Shown in pieces: positions 5,479-11,587 of a stretch of DNA of 11,587 nt. The notes beneath the pieces are model-generated. The model saw only the letters and a list, made by a program, of their open reading frames with translations. It had not been told where the DNA came from and searched no databases. Every line of letters begins with the position of its first letter. Position 1 is the stretch's first letter. A program made the translations under genes and the position numbers. This DNA is from Gemmatimonadota bacterium (GTDB lineage: Bacteria; Gemmatimonadota; Gemmatimonadetes; Longimicrobiales; Gaopeijiaceae), in assembly GCA_015492755.1 (NCBI GenBank), contig WGEM01000097.1:1-11587 (forward strand). The letters are read 5' to 3'.

Positions 5479-8232
5479 ATGATGCCCTCGACGCCTTCCC
5501 GGACCTCGCCCCGTTCCCCGCTCCTGGTTCCCACCCGCCGGACCGGCTCCCTTCTCTCCGCCGCACTCCTCCTCCTCCTCCTGGCCCTGGCGCCGGCCCC
5601 GGCGCAGGCCCAGCAGGACGACCGCATGTCGGCCACCGAGCGCCTGGAGGCCTTCGCGGAGCACCGCGCCATGCTGGAGCGCTCACCCTTCCGTGACGTC
5701 CCGTGGCAGTTCTTGGGGCCCACCAACATCTCCGGTCGCTCCACCGACGTGGGGGTAGCCGAACCCAAGGGCCGCACCTACACCATGTACGTGGGCGGGG
5801 CGTCCGGCGGCGTGTGGCGCACCTTCAATGAGGGGGTGACGTGGACGCCGGTCTTCGACGAGCAGCTCACCACCTCCATCGGGGACATCGCCATCGACCC
5901 CACCGACGAGCGCGTGGTGTGGGTGGGCACCGGCGAGGCCAACATCTTCCGCTCGTCCCACGCCGGTGCCGGGATCTACAAGACCATCGACGCGGGGGAT
6001 ACGTGGGAGCACATGGGGCTCACCGAGACGGGCACCATCGCGCGCATCGTGGTGCATCCCCGAGACCCCAACATCGCCTGGGTGGCCGCCAGCGGCCAGG
6101 AGTACCGGGACAACCCGGAGCGGGGCGTCTTCAAGACCACCGACGGGGGGCGGAGCTGGCGGAAGGTGCTCTACGTGAACGACATGACCGGCGCCATCGA
6201 CCTGGTGGTCCACCCGGAGAACCCGGACATCCTCTACGCAGCCACCTGGCAGCGGAGGCGCGCCAAGTTCAATGATCCGCGCAACGAGCCCGCCTTCACC
6301 GGCTCCGACGCGTACTTCACCGGCTCGGGCGTCTGGAAGAGCACCGACGGCGGTGAGCGCTGGATGCCCATCAACGAGGGACTTCCCGAGGCGCGCTACC
6401 GGGGCCGCATCGGCCTGGACATCGCCCGTTCGCAGCCGGAGACCGTCTACGCCTTCGTGGACAACTACGAGATCGCGCGGGAGGCCGATCCGAACGCCGA
6501 GGTGGACGCCTACGGCCGGCCCCGTGGTGGGGTGATCCGGGGCGCCACCGTCTTCCGATCCGACGACGGCGGCATGACGTGGCGTCGCACCAGCGAGTAC
6601 AACCGTTACATGGAGAACCTGGGCGGAACGTACGGATGGGTCTTCGGCCAGATGCGCGTCGACCCCACGGATCCCGACAGGATCTACGTCATGGGGCTCG
6701 CGCTGAACGTCTCGGAAGACTCCGGGCGCACCTTCCGCCGGCTCACCGGGATGCACGGCGACCACCACGGTCTCTACATCGACCCCAACAACCCGTGCTA
6801 CCTGGTGAACAACAACGACGGCGGGGCCTACGTCTCGTACGACTGCGGTGAGAACTGGCGCTTCTTCGTGGAGCTCCCGATGGTGCAGTTCTTCAACGTG
6901 AACTACGACCTGGCCGAGCCCTTTCACGTGTACGGCTCGGTGCAGGACCATGGCTCGTTCCGGGGTGTGGTGGACCTGAGCCAGGGGCGTCACGCCCTTC
7001 GGCCCCGCGCCTTCGAGCGGGCGCCGGGCGGGGAAGGCTCCCACCACGCCATCGACCCCACGGACCCCAACATCGTGTATTCCGCCGGGTTCTACGGGAC
7101 GCTGCAGCGCACCAACATGGCCACCGGCGAGACGAAGTCCATCGTGCCCACAGCGGAGCCCGGTGAGCCGCCGCTCAGGGGTCAGTGGCTGGCTCACTTC
7201 ATTCTCTCGCCCCACGATCCCAACACCATCTATCACGGGATGCAGTACGTCTTCAAATCCACGGACCGGGGCGAGAGCTGGACGCGCATCAGCCCGGACC
7301 TCTCGCACAACGACCCCTCGAAGCTGGGCGATATCCCGTACCAGACCATCGTGGCGCTCTCGGAGTCGCCGCTGCGCCGCGGCCTGCTCTACGCCGGCAC
7401 CGACGACGGGCGCGTGCACGTCACCATGGATGACGGCGGAAGCTGGACGGAAATCTCGGCGGGGCTCCACCCCGACCGTTTCACCTCGGAGGTGGTGGCG
7501 TCGGCGTACGACGAGGCCACCGTGTACGTCACCCAGAACGGGCGCCGTGACGACGACTACGCGCCCTATGTCTGGAAGTCCACCGACTACGGGCGTACGT
7601 GGCGGAGCATCGCCGACGGCATCCCCGTGGGACCGGTGAACATCATCCGCGAAGACCCCAGGAATCCGAACATCCTGTACGTGGGTACCGACGTGAGCGT
7701 GTACGTCTCGCTGGATGGCGGGGAGAGCTGGGAGACGCTGGCCGGCGGACTGCCCAGCACCTTCGTGCACGACCTGGTGATCCATCCCCGGGACGACATC
7801 GCCGTGGCGGCCACCCACGGGCGGGGGATGTGGGCCCTGGATGTGCGGGAACTGCAGCAGCTCACTCCGGAGGTGGTCTCGAAGGCGGCGCACCTCTTCG
7901 CGGCGGACGACGGAGCGCTCCCTGCGCGGCAGGGCTTCGGCTTCGGTGGCGCGAGGCCGCGCAGCGCGTGGGTGCACTACTGGCTGGGACGCGACGCCGG
8001 CGACGTCTCGCTCCGCATCGAGGACGCGGGGGGGAACGTGGTGAACGTGCTTCCTGCCGGCGGGTCCCGGGGGCTCCACCAGGTGGAGTGGAGGCTCAAC
8101 CGCATGGGACGGGGAGAAGGGCGGCAGCAGGGGTTCCGGCGGCCCAGCTTCGTGGAGCCGGGCACCTACACGGCGGTGCTCACGGTGGACGGGACCGAGC
8201 TGCGCACGCCGGTGCGGGTGGTGCGCGAGTAG
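5479..8232 (+). CDS. Exported BNR/Asp-box beta-propeller protein (sortilin/VPS10-like), often annotated glycosyl hydrolase
   Basis: This 917-residue protein has a long but clear signal peptide: basic RR at 20-21, a leucine run at 30-35 and a likely cleavage AQA|Q after residue 44. The mature part holds eleven Asp-box-like repeats of the form S/T-x-D-x-G-x-S/T-W, near residues 112, 167, 218, 286, 359, 411, 452, 592, 648, 699 and 743, for example FKTTDGGRSW and WKSTDGGERW. Interspersed strands such as DPTDPDRIYVMG and DPRNPNILYVGT complete propeller blades, suggesting one or two large beta-propellers as in sortilin. The last 90 residues (about 828-917) resemble the FlgD-like Ig fold seen at the end of this bacterial family (GLHQVEWRLN, PGTYTAVLTVDG). 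No sialidase catalytic set is evident, so the common label glycosyl hydrolase is unproven; a binding or scaffold role is equally likely. ATG 5479 has GGATGGA 9 bp upstream. The next gene starts 4 bp after its stop. Confidence 0.9.
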   Translation: MMPSTPSRTSPRSPLLVPTRRTGSLLSAALLLLLLALAPAPAQAQQDDRMSATERLEAFAEHRAMLERSPFRDVPWQFLGPTNISGRSTDVGVAEPKGRTYTMYVGGASGGVWRTFNEGVTWTPVFDEQLTTSIGDIAIDPTDERVVWVGTGEANIFRSSHAGAGIYKTIDAGDTWEHMGLTETGTIARIVVHPRDPNIAWVAASGQEYRDNPERGVFKTTDGGRSWRKVLYVNDMTGAIDLVVHPENPDILYAATWQRRRAKFNDPRNEPAFTGSDAYFTGSGVWKSTDGGERWMPINEGLPEARYRGRIGLDIARSQPETVYAFVDNYEIAREADPNAEVDAYGRPRGGVIRGATVFRSDDGGMTWRRTSEYNRYMENLGGTYGWVFGQMRVDPTDPDRIYVMGLALNVSEDSGRTFRRLTGMHGDHHGLYIDPNNPCYLVNNNDGGAYVSYDCGENWRFFVELPMVQFFNVNYDLAEPFHVYGSVQDHGSFRGVVDLSQGRHALRPRAFERAPGGEGSHHAIDPTDPNIVYSAGFYGTLQRTNMATGETKSIVPTAEPGEPPLRGQWLAHFILSPHDPNTIYHGMQYVFKSTDRGESWTRISPDLSHNDPSKLGDIPYQTIVALSESPLRRGLLYAGTDDGRVHVTMDDGGSWTEISAGLHPDRFTSEVVASAYDEATVYVTQNGRRDDDYAPYVWKSTDYGRTWRSIADGIPVGPVNIIREDPRNPNILYVGTDVSVYVSLDGGESWETLAGGLPSTFVHDLVIHPRDDIAVAATHGRGMWALDVRELQQLTPEVVSKAAHLFAADDGALPARQGFGFGGARPRSAWVHYWLGRDAGDVSLRIEDAGGNVVNVLPAGGSRGLHQVEWRLNRMGRGEGRQQGFRRPSFVEPGTYTAVLTVDGTELRTPVRVVRE

Positions 8233-8236
8233 TGCG

Positions 8237-9415
8237 GTGACCCACCTCCGCGTCCGCACGGGGCTGGAAGCTCTGCTGGCGGGCGAGCACGCGCACCTCC
8301 GGAAGGTGCGCGTGGGTCTGGTGGCGCATCCGGCGTCGGTGACGTCGGAGCTCACCTTCGCGGTGGACGCGCTCCTGGAGGCGGACTTCGACGTGCGCGC
8401 CCTCTTCGGGCCCCAGCACGGCGCCCGCGGCGAGAAGCAGGACAACATGGTCGAGTCGCCCCACGAGACGGACGCCCGCACCGGGCTGCCGGTGTACTCG
8501 CTCTATAGCGAGACCCGACGGCCCACCCCGGAGATGCTGGACGGACTCGACGCGCTGGTCTTCGACCTCCAGGACGTGGGCGTGCGGGTCTACACCTTCG
8601 TCTGGACCATGGCGCTGGCGATGGAGGCCTGCGGGGAGGCGGGGGTGCGCTTCGTGGTCCTGGACCGTCCCAACCCGCTGGGGGGTGTGGTGCGCGAGGG
8701 GCCGCTACTCCGGGAGGGCTACACGTCGTTCGTGGGCCTCCACCCGGTGCCGCTCCGCCACGGGCTCACCACCGGGGAGGTGGCGCGGTGGCTGGTGCGC
8801 ACACACCGGGTGCGCTGCGAGCTGGAGGTGGTGCCCATGGAGGGTTGGCGCCGCTGGATGACGTGGCCCGACACCGGGCTCCCCTGGGTGATGCCCAGCC
8901 CTAACCTGCCGACCTTCGATTCGGCGGTGGTCTACCCGGGGATGGTGCTCCTGGAGGGGACCAACCTCTCCGAGGGGCGCGGCACCACCCGTCCCTTCGA
9001 GATCTTCGGAGCGCCGTACCTCGACCCGTACGCGCTGGTGACGCGGTTGGAGCGGACTCGCCTCCCGGGGGTCCGGTTCCGGCCGTGCACCTTCGAGCCC
9101 ACCTTCCAGAAGTACGCGGGCGAGCGGTGCGGCGGCGCGCAGCTCCACGTCACCGACGTGGACCGCTTCCGGTCGGTGCGGACGGCGATGGAGATCCTGG
9201 TGGCGGCGCGGGAGCTGGCGCCGGACGACTTCGCGTGGCGGCCTCCGCCCTACGAGTACGAGGAGCGCCTCATGCCCATCGACATCCTGTGGGGCTCGGC
9301 CCGGCTGCGGATGGGCGTGGACGAGGGCCGCTCCGCCCAGGAGATCCTCGCGGGCGTCGACGAAGAGCTCGCCGCCTTCACCGCCGACGTGGAGCCCAGT
9401 CTCCTCTACGGGTGA
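8237..9415 (+). CDS. DUF1343 / NamZ-like exo-beta-N-acetylmuramidase family protein
   Basis: This 392-residue protein is close to the family's usual length. Family signatures are visible in order: VGLVAHPASV (27-36), FGPQHGARGE (57-66), SLYSETRRPTPEML (88-101), FDLQDVGVRVYTF (109-121), LDRPNPLGG (142-150), MPSPNLPT (219-226) and LLEGTNLSEGRGTTRPFE (238-255). Members such as B. subtilis NamZ (YbbC, GH171) release N-acetylmuramic acid from the end of peptidoglycan fragments. I infer a related cell-wall sugar activity. Position 60 is Gln in PQHG where characterised members, as I recall, carry Glu, which may mark a different subfamily. No signal peptide is present with GTG 8237, so it should be cytoplasmic unless the start is wrong; no better upstream start exists because of the preceding stop. 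It begins 4 bp after the BNR-protein gene and is probably translationally coupled. It converges on the lipoprotein gene at 9431. Confidence 0.9.
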   Translation: MTHLRVRTGLEALLAGEHAHLRKVRVGLVAHPASVTSELTFAVDALLEADFDVRALFGPQHGARGEKQDNMVESPHETDARTGLPVYSLYSETRRPTPEMLDGLDALVFDLQDVGVRVYTFVWTMALAMEACGEAGVRFVVLDRPNPLGGVVREGPLLREGYTSFVGLHPVPLRHGLTTGEVARWLVRTHRVRCELEVVPMEGWRRWMTWPDTGLPWVMPSPNLPTFDSAVVYPGMVLLEGTNLSEGRGTTRPFEIFGAPYLDPYALVTRLERTRLPGVRFRPCTFEPTFQKYAGERCGGAQLHVTDVDRFRSVRTAMEILVAARELAPDDFAWRPPPYEYEERLMPIDILWGSARLRMGVDEGRSAQEILAGVDEELAAFTADVEPSLLYG

Positions 9416-9437
9416 GGGGCGGGGCTTGCCTCACCCG
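9409..9437. terminator. Bidirectional hairpin containing both convergent stop codons
   Basis: CGGGTGAGG (9409-9417) pairs perfectly with CCTCACCCG (9429-9437) around an 11-base loop. The left arm holds the TGA (9413-9415) of the plus-strand gene, and the right arm holds the TGA (9431-9433, minus) of the opposing gene. The position between convergent genes 15 bp apart suggests shared termination. There is no T-run on either side, so any intrinsic activity may need a factor. Confidence 0.5.
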
Positions 9438-9826
9438 CAGCCGGGCGTCGCTCCGAGGTCCGGCTTGATCTGCAGGTCGAAGGTGTCGCCGGGGTCGGCC
9501 TCGATGGCCCGCGTCACGCACTTCGGCCCCGCCAGCAGGTCGATCTCGATGCGAAGCGGCTCACTGAAGTCCCAGGGGATGGAGAAGACGGCCTCCCCTT
9601 TGCCCTGGACCACCCCCAGGCGGATGCGCTTGCTGAGCCCGATGGCGTAGAGCCGGGCGTCGGAGAAGTTGCGGTTGAGCACGTGCACCCGCACCTCGGT
9701 GGCCTCCGGCTCGGCGCGCAGGAAGGGGTCCTCGCGCTCCACGAGTCGGCCGGCGGCCCCGCATCCGCCCGCGCTCCATACCAGTAGCGCCGCCAGGAGC
9801 GCGCGCCGTGCCGCTGCCGCGCTCAT
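9431..9826 (-). CDS. Small exported lipoprotein of unknown function, second of a tandem pair
   Basis: This 131-residue protein begins with a basic, hydrophobic leader ending in SAGGC, a plausible lipobox with lipidated Cys22. The mature part aligns without large gaps to the gene just upstream. Shared features are EDPF/GDPF, an N-x-NF-x-D segment, IRLG-x-V-x-GK, WDF-x-x-P, IDL-x-x-G, a DPG turn, and cysteines 103 and 130 that could form a disulfide. The alternating hydrophobic pattern suggests a small beta-sandwich. I do not recognise the family. ATG 9826 overlaps the upstream gene's TGA in an ATGA arrangement, so the pair is translationally coupled. It ends in a hairpin shared with the convergent gene. 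The pair lies divergent from the M28 peptidase. Confidence 0.82.
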   Translation of the reverse strand: MSAAAARRALLAALLVWSAGGCGAAGRLVEREDPFLRAEPEATEVRVHVLNRNFSDARLYAIGLSKRIRLGVVQGKGEAVFSIPWDFSEPLRIEIDLLAGPKCVTRAIEADPGDTFDLQIKPDLGATPGCG

Positions 9827-10227
9827 CGGCGGCTGGCCCGGCAGGGCGTCAGGCTCACGTCGGCGGGGACCTGCACCCAGACGCGGGCGCCGGGGTCCAC
9901 CGCCAGGTCGCGGATGCGGCAGGACTGTCCGCCCACCAGGTCGATGCGGAACTGCACCGGCACCGCGAAGTCCCAGTCCACCACGAAGCGACCCTCCGAC
10001 TTCCCCGTCACCGAGCCCAGCCGGATCTGCTGCCCATGCTTCACGGCGAACACCATCAGATCGTTGAAGTTGAGGTTCTGCACCTCCACCTCGAGCTGGC
10101 CGCCCTCCAGCCCCTGACTCCGGGCGAAGGGGTCGCCCACCCGCCCCATGCCGCCGATGCACGCCTGGGCGGTGAGCGAGGTGAGGATGAGCGCCGCCAC
10201 GGCGGCGGCGCGTCCCGCTGATCTCAT
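9823..10227 (-). CDS. Small exported protein (probable lipoprotein) of unknown function, first of a tandem pair
   Basis: This 134-residue protein has the leader MRSAGRAAAVAALILTSLTA followed by QAC; Cys23 may be lipidated, although AQAC is an imperfect lipobox and a simple secretory cleavage is possible. The mature part contains VEVQNLNFNDLMVFAV, IRLGSVTGKSEG, VDWDF, RIDLVGGQSC and DPGARVWVQV. Cysteines 103 and 129 correspond to 103 and 130 in the downstream paralogue. I know no function for the family; the fold is probably all-beta. ATG 10227 has GAGGAA 7 bp upstream, the best ribosome site in the neighbourhood. Its stop overlaps the next start by 4 bp. An upstream minus-strand promoter candidate lies at 10278-10306. 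The two genes clearly arose by duplication. Confidence 0.83.
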   Translation of the reverse strand: MRSAGRAAAVAALILTSLTAQACIGGMGRVGDPFARSQGLEGGQLEVEVQNLNFNDLMVFAVKHGQQIRLGSVTGKSEGRFVVDWDFAVPVQFRIDLVGGQSCRIRDLAVDPGARVWVQVPADVSLTPCRASRR

Positions 10228-10277
10228 GCTTCCGTTCCTCGCGCGAGGCGTCCCTGCCGGCACCGTCCTTCCGGGCA

Positions 10278-10306
10278 CATATGGCGAAGTCGTGCGCCCT
10301 GCGCAA
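10278..10306 (-). promoter_or_regulatory. Candidate promoter of the small lipoprotein pair
   Basis: On the minus strand, TTGCGC (10306-10301) is followed after exactly 17 bp by CATATG (10283-10278). Each word matches the sigma-70 consensus at three of six bases. Transcription would start about 44 bases before ATG 10227. The site lies in the 121-bp divergent gap shared with the M28 peptidase gene; I found no convincing promoter for the plus strand there. Confidence 0.27.
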
Positions 10307-10348
10307 AGATGCAGCGTGTCATCATCGCTCCTCCCACTTCGCCGGCCC

Positions 10349-11587
10349 ATGAGTCCATCGTCCAGACGCATCCGTCTCGCGGCGCTTCCCGCAGCGCTCT
10401 TCGCCCTCGCCCTCACGCCCCCTCAGTCTGCCGACGAACCCCTGCTGGGCTTCACCGCCGCGTCCTCACGGGCGCAGCGGGCGCTGGAGGAGCGCTTCGA
10501 CGCAGCGCTGGACATCGACAACATACGCTCCTGGCTGGAATTCCTGACGCGCCACCCCACCAACGTGGGATCTCCCGGGGCGAAGGCCAACGCCGAGTGG
10601 ATGGTGAAACAGTTCCGCTCATGGGGGTTCGAGGCGCGGCTCGAGGAGTTCCATGTCCTCTTCCCCACGCCGGTGGAGCGTGCCCTGGAGATGGTGGCGC
10701 CGGAGCGGTACGTGGCTCGCCTGGAGGAACCCGCGCTCCCCGAGGACCGCACCTCGTCCCTCCGCGACCATCTCCCGCCCTACAACGCGTACTCCGCCGA
10801 CGGCGACGTGGAGGGGGAGCTGGTCTACGTGAACTACGGGATCCCCGCAGACTACGAGGAGCTGGAGCGGCGGGGGATCTCGGTGGAGGGCAAGATCGTC
10901 ATCGCTCGTTACGGGGGCTCGTGGCGCGGCATCAAGCCCAAGGTGGCTGCGGAACGCGGCGCCATCGCGTGTATTCTGTATTCCGATCCGCGGGATGACG
11001 GCTACTACCAGGGGGACGTGTACCCCGAAGGGCCCTACCGGAACGAGTGGGGCGTACAGCGGGGGTCGGTGGCGGACATGCCGCAGTTTCCCGGCGATCC
11101 CCTCACGCCGGGTGTGGGCGCCACCGCCGACGCAGAGCGGCTCTCCCGCGACGAGGCCCCCACACTCATGAAGATCCCGGTGCTGCCCATTTCCTACGGC
11201 GACGCGCTTCCGCTCCTGCGCGCCATGGAGGGGCCGGTGGCGCCACCGGCCTGGAGGGGCGCGCTCCCCATCACCTACCACCTGGGCCCGGGCCCCGCGC
11301 GGGTGCGCCTGAAGCTCAGGTTCGACTGGAAGCTGGTGCCGGCCTACGACGTCATCGCCGTGATGCGGGGGAGCGAGGCGCCCGAGGAGTGGGTGGTGCG
11401 GGGCAACCACATCGACGGATGGGTCTTCGGCGCCGCCGATCCCCTCAGCGGCATGGTGCCGCTCCTGGAGGAGGCCCGCGTCGTGGGGATGCTGGCGCGG
11501 GAGGGGATGCGTCCGAAGCGCACCATCGTCTACGCCGGCTGGGACGCGGAAGAGCCGGGTCTGCTGGGCTCCACCGAGTGGGCGGAG
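10349..11587 (+). CDS. Exported M28 metallopeptidase, GCPII/PSMA-like (3' end outside window)
   Basis: The frame is open from ATG 10349 to the window edge (413 residues). The leader MSPSSRRIRL plus a hydrophobic stretch to about residue 28 is a signal peptide with likely cleavage near QSA|D. Residues about 50-110 carry the N-terminal pattern of this family (FLTRHPTNVGSPG, then FRSWGFEA). A protease-associated domain spans about 145-320 (VYVNYGIPADYEEL, GKIVIARYG). The catalytic domain starts near 330: RGNHIDGWVFGAADPLSG gives zinc ligands His354 and Asp364, and WDAEEPGLLGSTEW gives the general base Glu401 and zinc ligand Glu402, by analogy with human GCPII. The remaining ligands and the C-terminal helical domain lie beyond the window. 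Relatives cleave C-terminal acidic or other residues from peptides. No clear ribosome site precedes the ATG; an in-frame GTG at 10317 would spoil the leader. It is transcribed divergently from the lipoprotein pair. Confidence 0.92.
   Translation, partial: MSPSSRRIRLAALPAALFALALTPPQSADEPLLGFTAASSRAQRALEERFDAALDIDNIRSWLEFLTRHPTNVGSPGAKANAEWMVKQFRSWGFEARLEEFHVLFPTPVERALEMVAPERYVARLEEPALPEDRTSSLRDHLPPYNAYSADGDVEGELVYVNYGIPADYEELERRGISVEGKIVIARYGGSWRGIKPKVAAERGAIACILYSDPRDDGYYQGDVYPEGPYRNEWGVQRGSVADMPQFPGDPLTPGVGATADAERLSRDEAPTLMKIPVLPISYGDALPLLRAMEGPVAPPAWRGALPITYHLGPGPARVRLKLRFDWKLVPAYDVIAVMRGSEAPEEWVVRGNHIDGWVFGAADPLSGMVPLLEEARVVGMLAREGMRPKRTIVYAGWDAEEPGLLGSTEWAE

Noticed and set aside
3956..5482. 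508-codon plus-strand open frame opposite the M49-like gene
   Set aside because: The minus strand encodes clear zinc motifs and a lipobox; the plus frame is low-complexity Val/Gly/Leu/Glu sequence with no start signals or motifs.
5479..8232. Sialidase or other glycosyl hydrolase function from the Asp boxes
   Set aside because: Asp boxes are structural and occur in non-enzymes such as sortilin; no arginine triad or other sialidase catalytic set could be identified.
5683..8481. 932-codon minus-strand open frame
   Set aside because: Antisense to the eleven-repeat propeller gene and crossing into the next gene; long only because stop codons are rare at this GC content.
9431..10306. A single 291-residue minus-strand protein
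   Set aside because: Its first part is out of frame with the real upstream paralogue and is Arg/Gly-rich nonsense; only the part from ATG 9826 resembles a protein.
10283..10343. 8-bp inverted repeat GGCGAAGT / ACTTCGCC in the divergent gap before the M28 gene
   Set aside because: Short arms 45 bp apart with no extension; plausible by chance, no clear relation to promoter or ribosome sites.
10309..10998. 229-codon plus-strand frame starting at 10309
   Set aside because: The M28 frame starting at ATG 10349 carries the signal peptide and family motifs and stays open to the window edge; this frame is a shadow.

Overview
The window is a high-GC, densely coded stretch of a bacterial chromosome. 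Third codon positions are overwhelmingly G or C, and alternative GTG/TTG starts are used. The gene set is typical of soil and marine Gemmatimonadota-like bacteria: an exported BNR/sortilin-like repeat protein, an M49-like lipoprotein peptidase, a GCPII-like M28 peptidase, a DUF1343/NamZ-like protein and exported carboxypeptidase-regulatory-domain proteins. The phylum is an inference from this gene set. There is no rRNA, tRNA, CRISPR array or recognisable transposase.

Layout. (1) 1-773 (+) is the C-terminal part of an M20-family metallopeptidase, followed by an exported protein of about 580 residues with three carboxypeptidase-regulatory-like domains (to 2568). (2) 2569-3648 is the disordered part. 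A forward ORF of no recognised family (from 2711) runs head-on into a truncated minus-strand GMC-type FAD oxidoreductase (3648 to about 3295). Homology to the oxidoreductase stops abruptly near 3295, which points to a rearrangement or an assembly join. (3) 3653-5314 (-) is an M49 (dipeptidyl peptidase III)-like lipoprotein with a five-residue HEVAH zinc motif. The broken oxidoreductase lies 4 bp downstream in the same direction. (4) 5315-5478 is a divergent control region with a perfect 11-bp inverted repeat, a strong hairpin and two opposed promoter-like sites. (5) 5479-9415 (+) is a two-gene operon: an exported protein with eleven Asp-box repeats and a leaderless DUF1343/NamZ-like protein. 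(6) 9409-9437 is a hairpin holding the stop codons of two convergent genes. (7) 9431-10227 (-) is an overlapping pair of tandem-duplicated small exported proteins with a conserved cysteine pair. (8) From 10349 (+), divergent from that pair, starts an exported GCPII/PSMA-like M28 peptidase that runs off the window.

Together the intact genes look like envelope or periplasmic machinery for peptide and cell-wall scavenging: three unrelated metallopeptidase families (M20, M49-like, M28), one likely muropeptide-sugar enzyme and several exported binding or scaffold proteins. No defence system or clearly new multi-gene system is visible. The most unusual items are the broken oxidoreductase/orphan ORF junction, the paired small lipoproteins of unknown function, and the symmetrical elements around the M49-like gene start.
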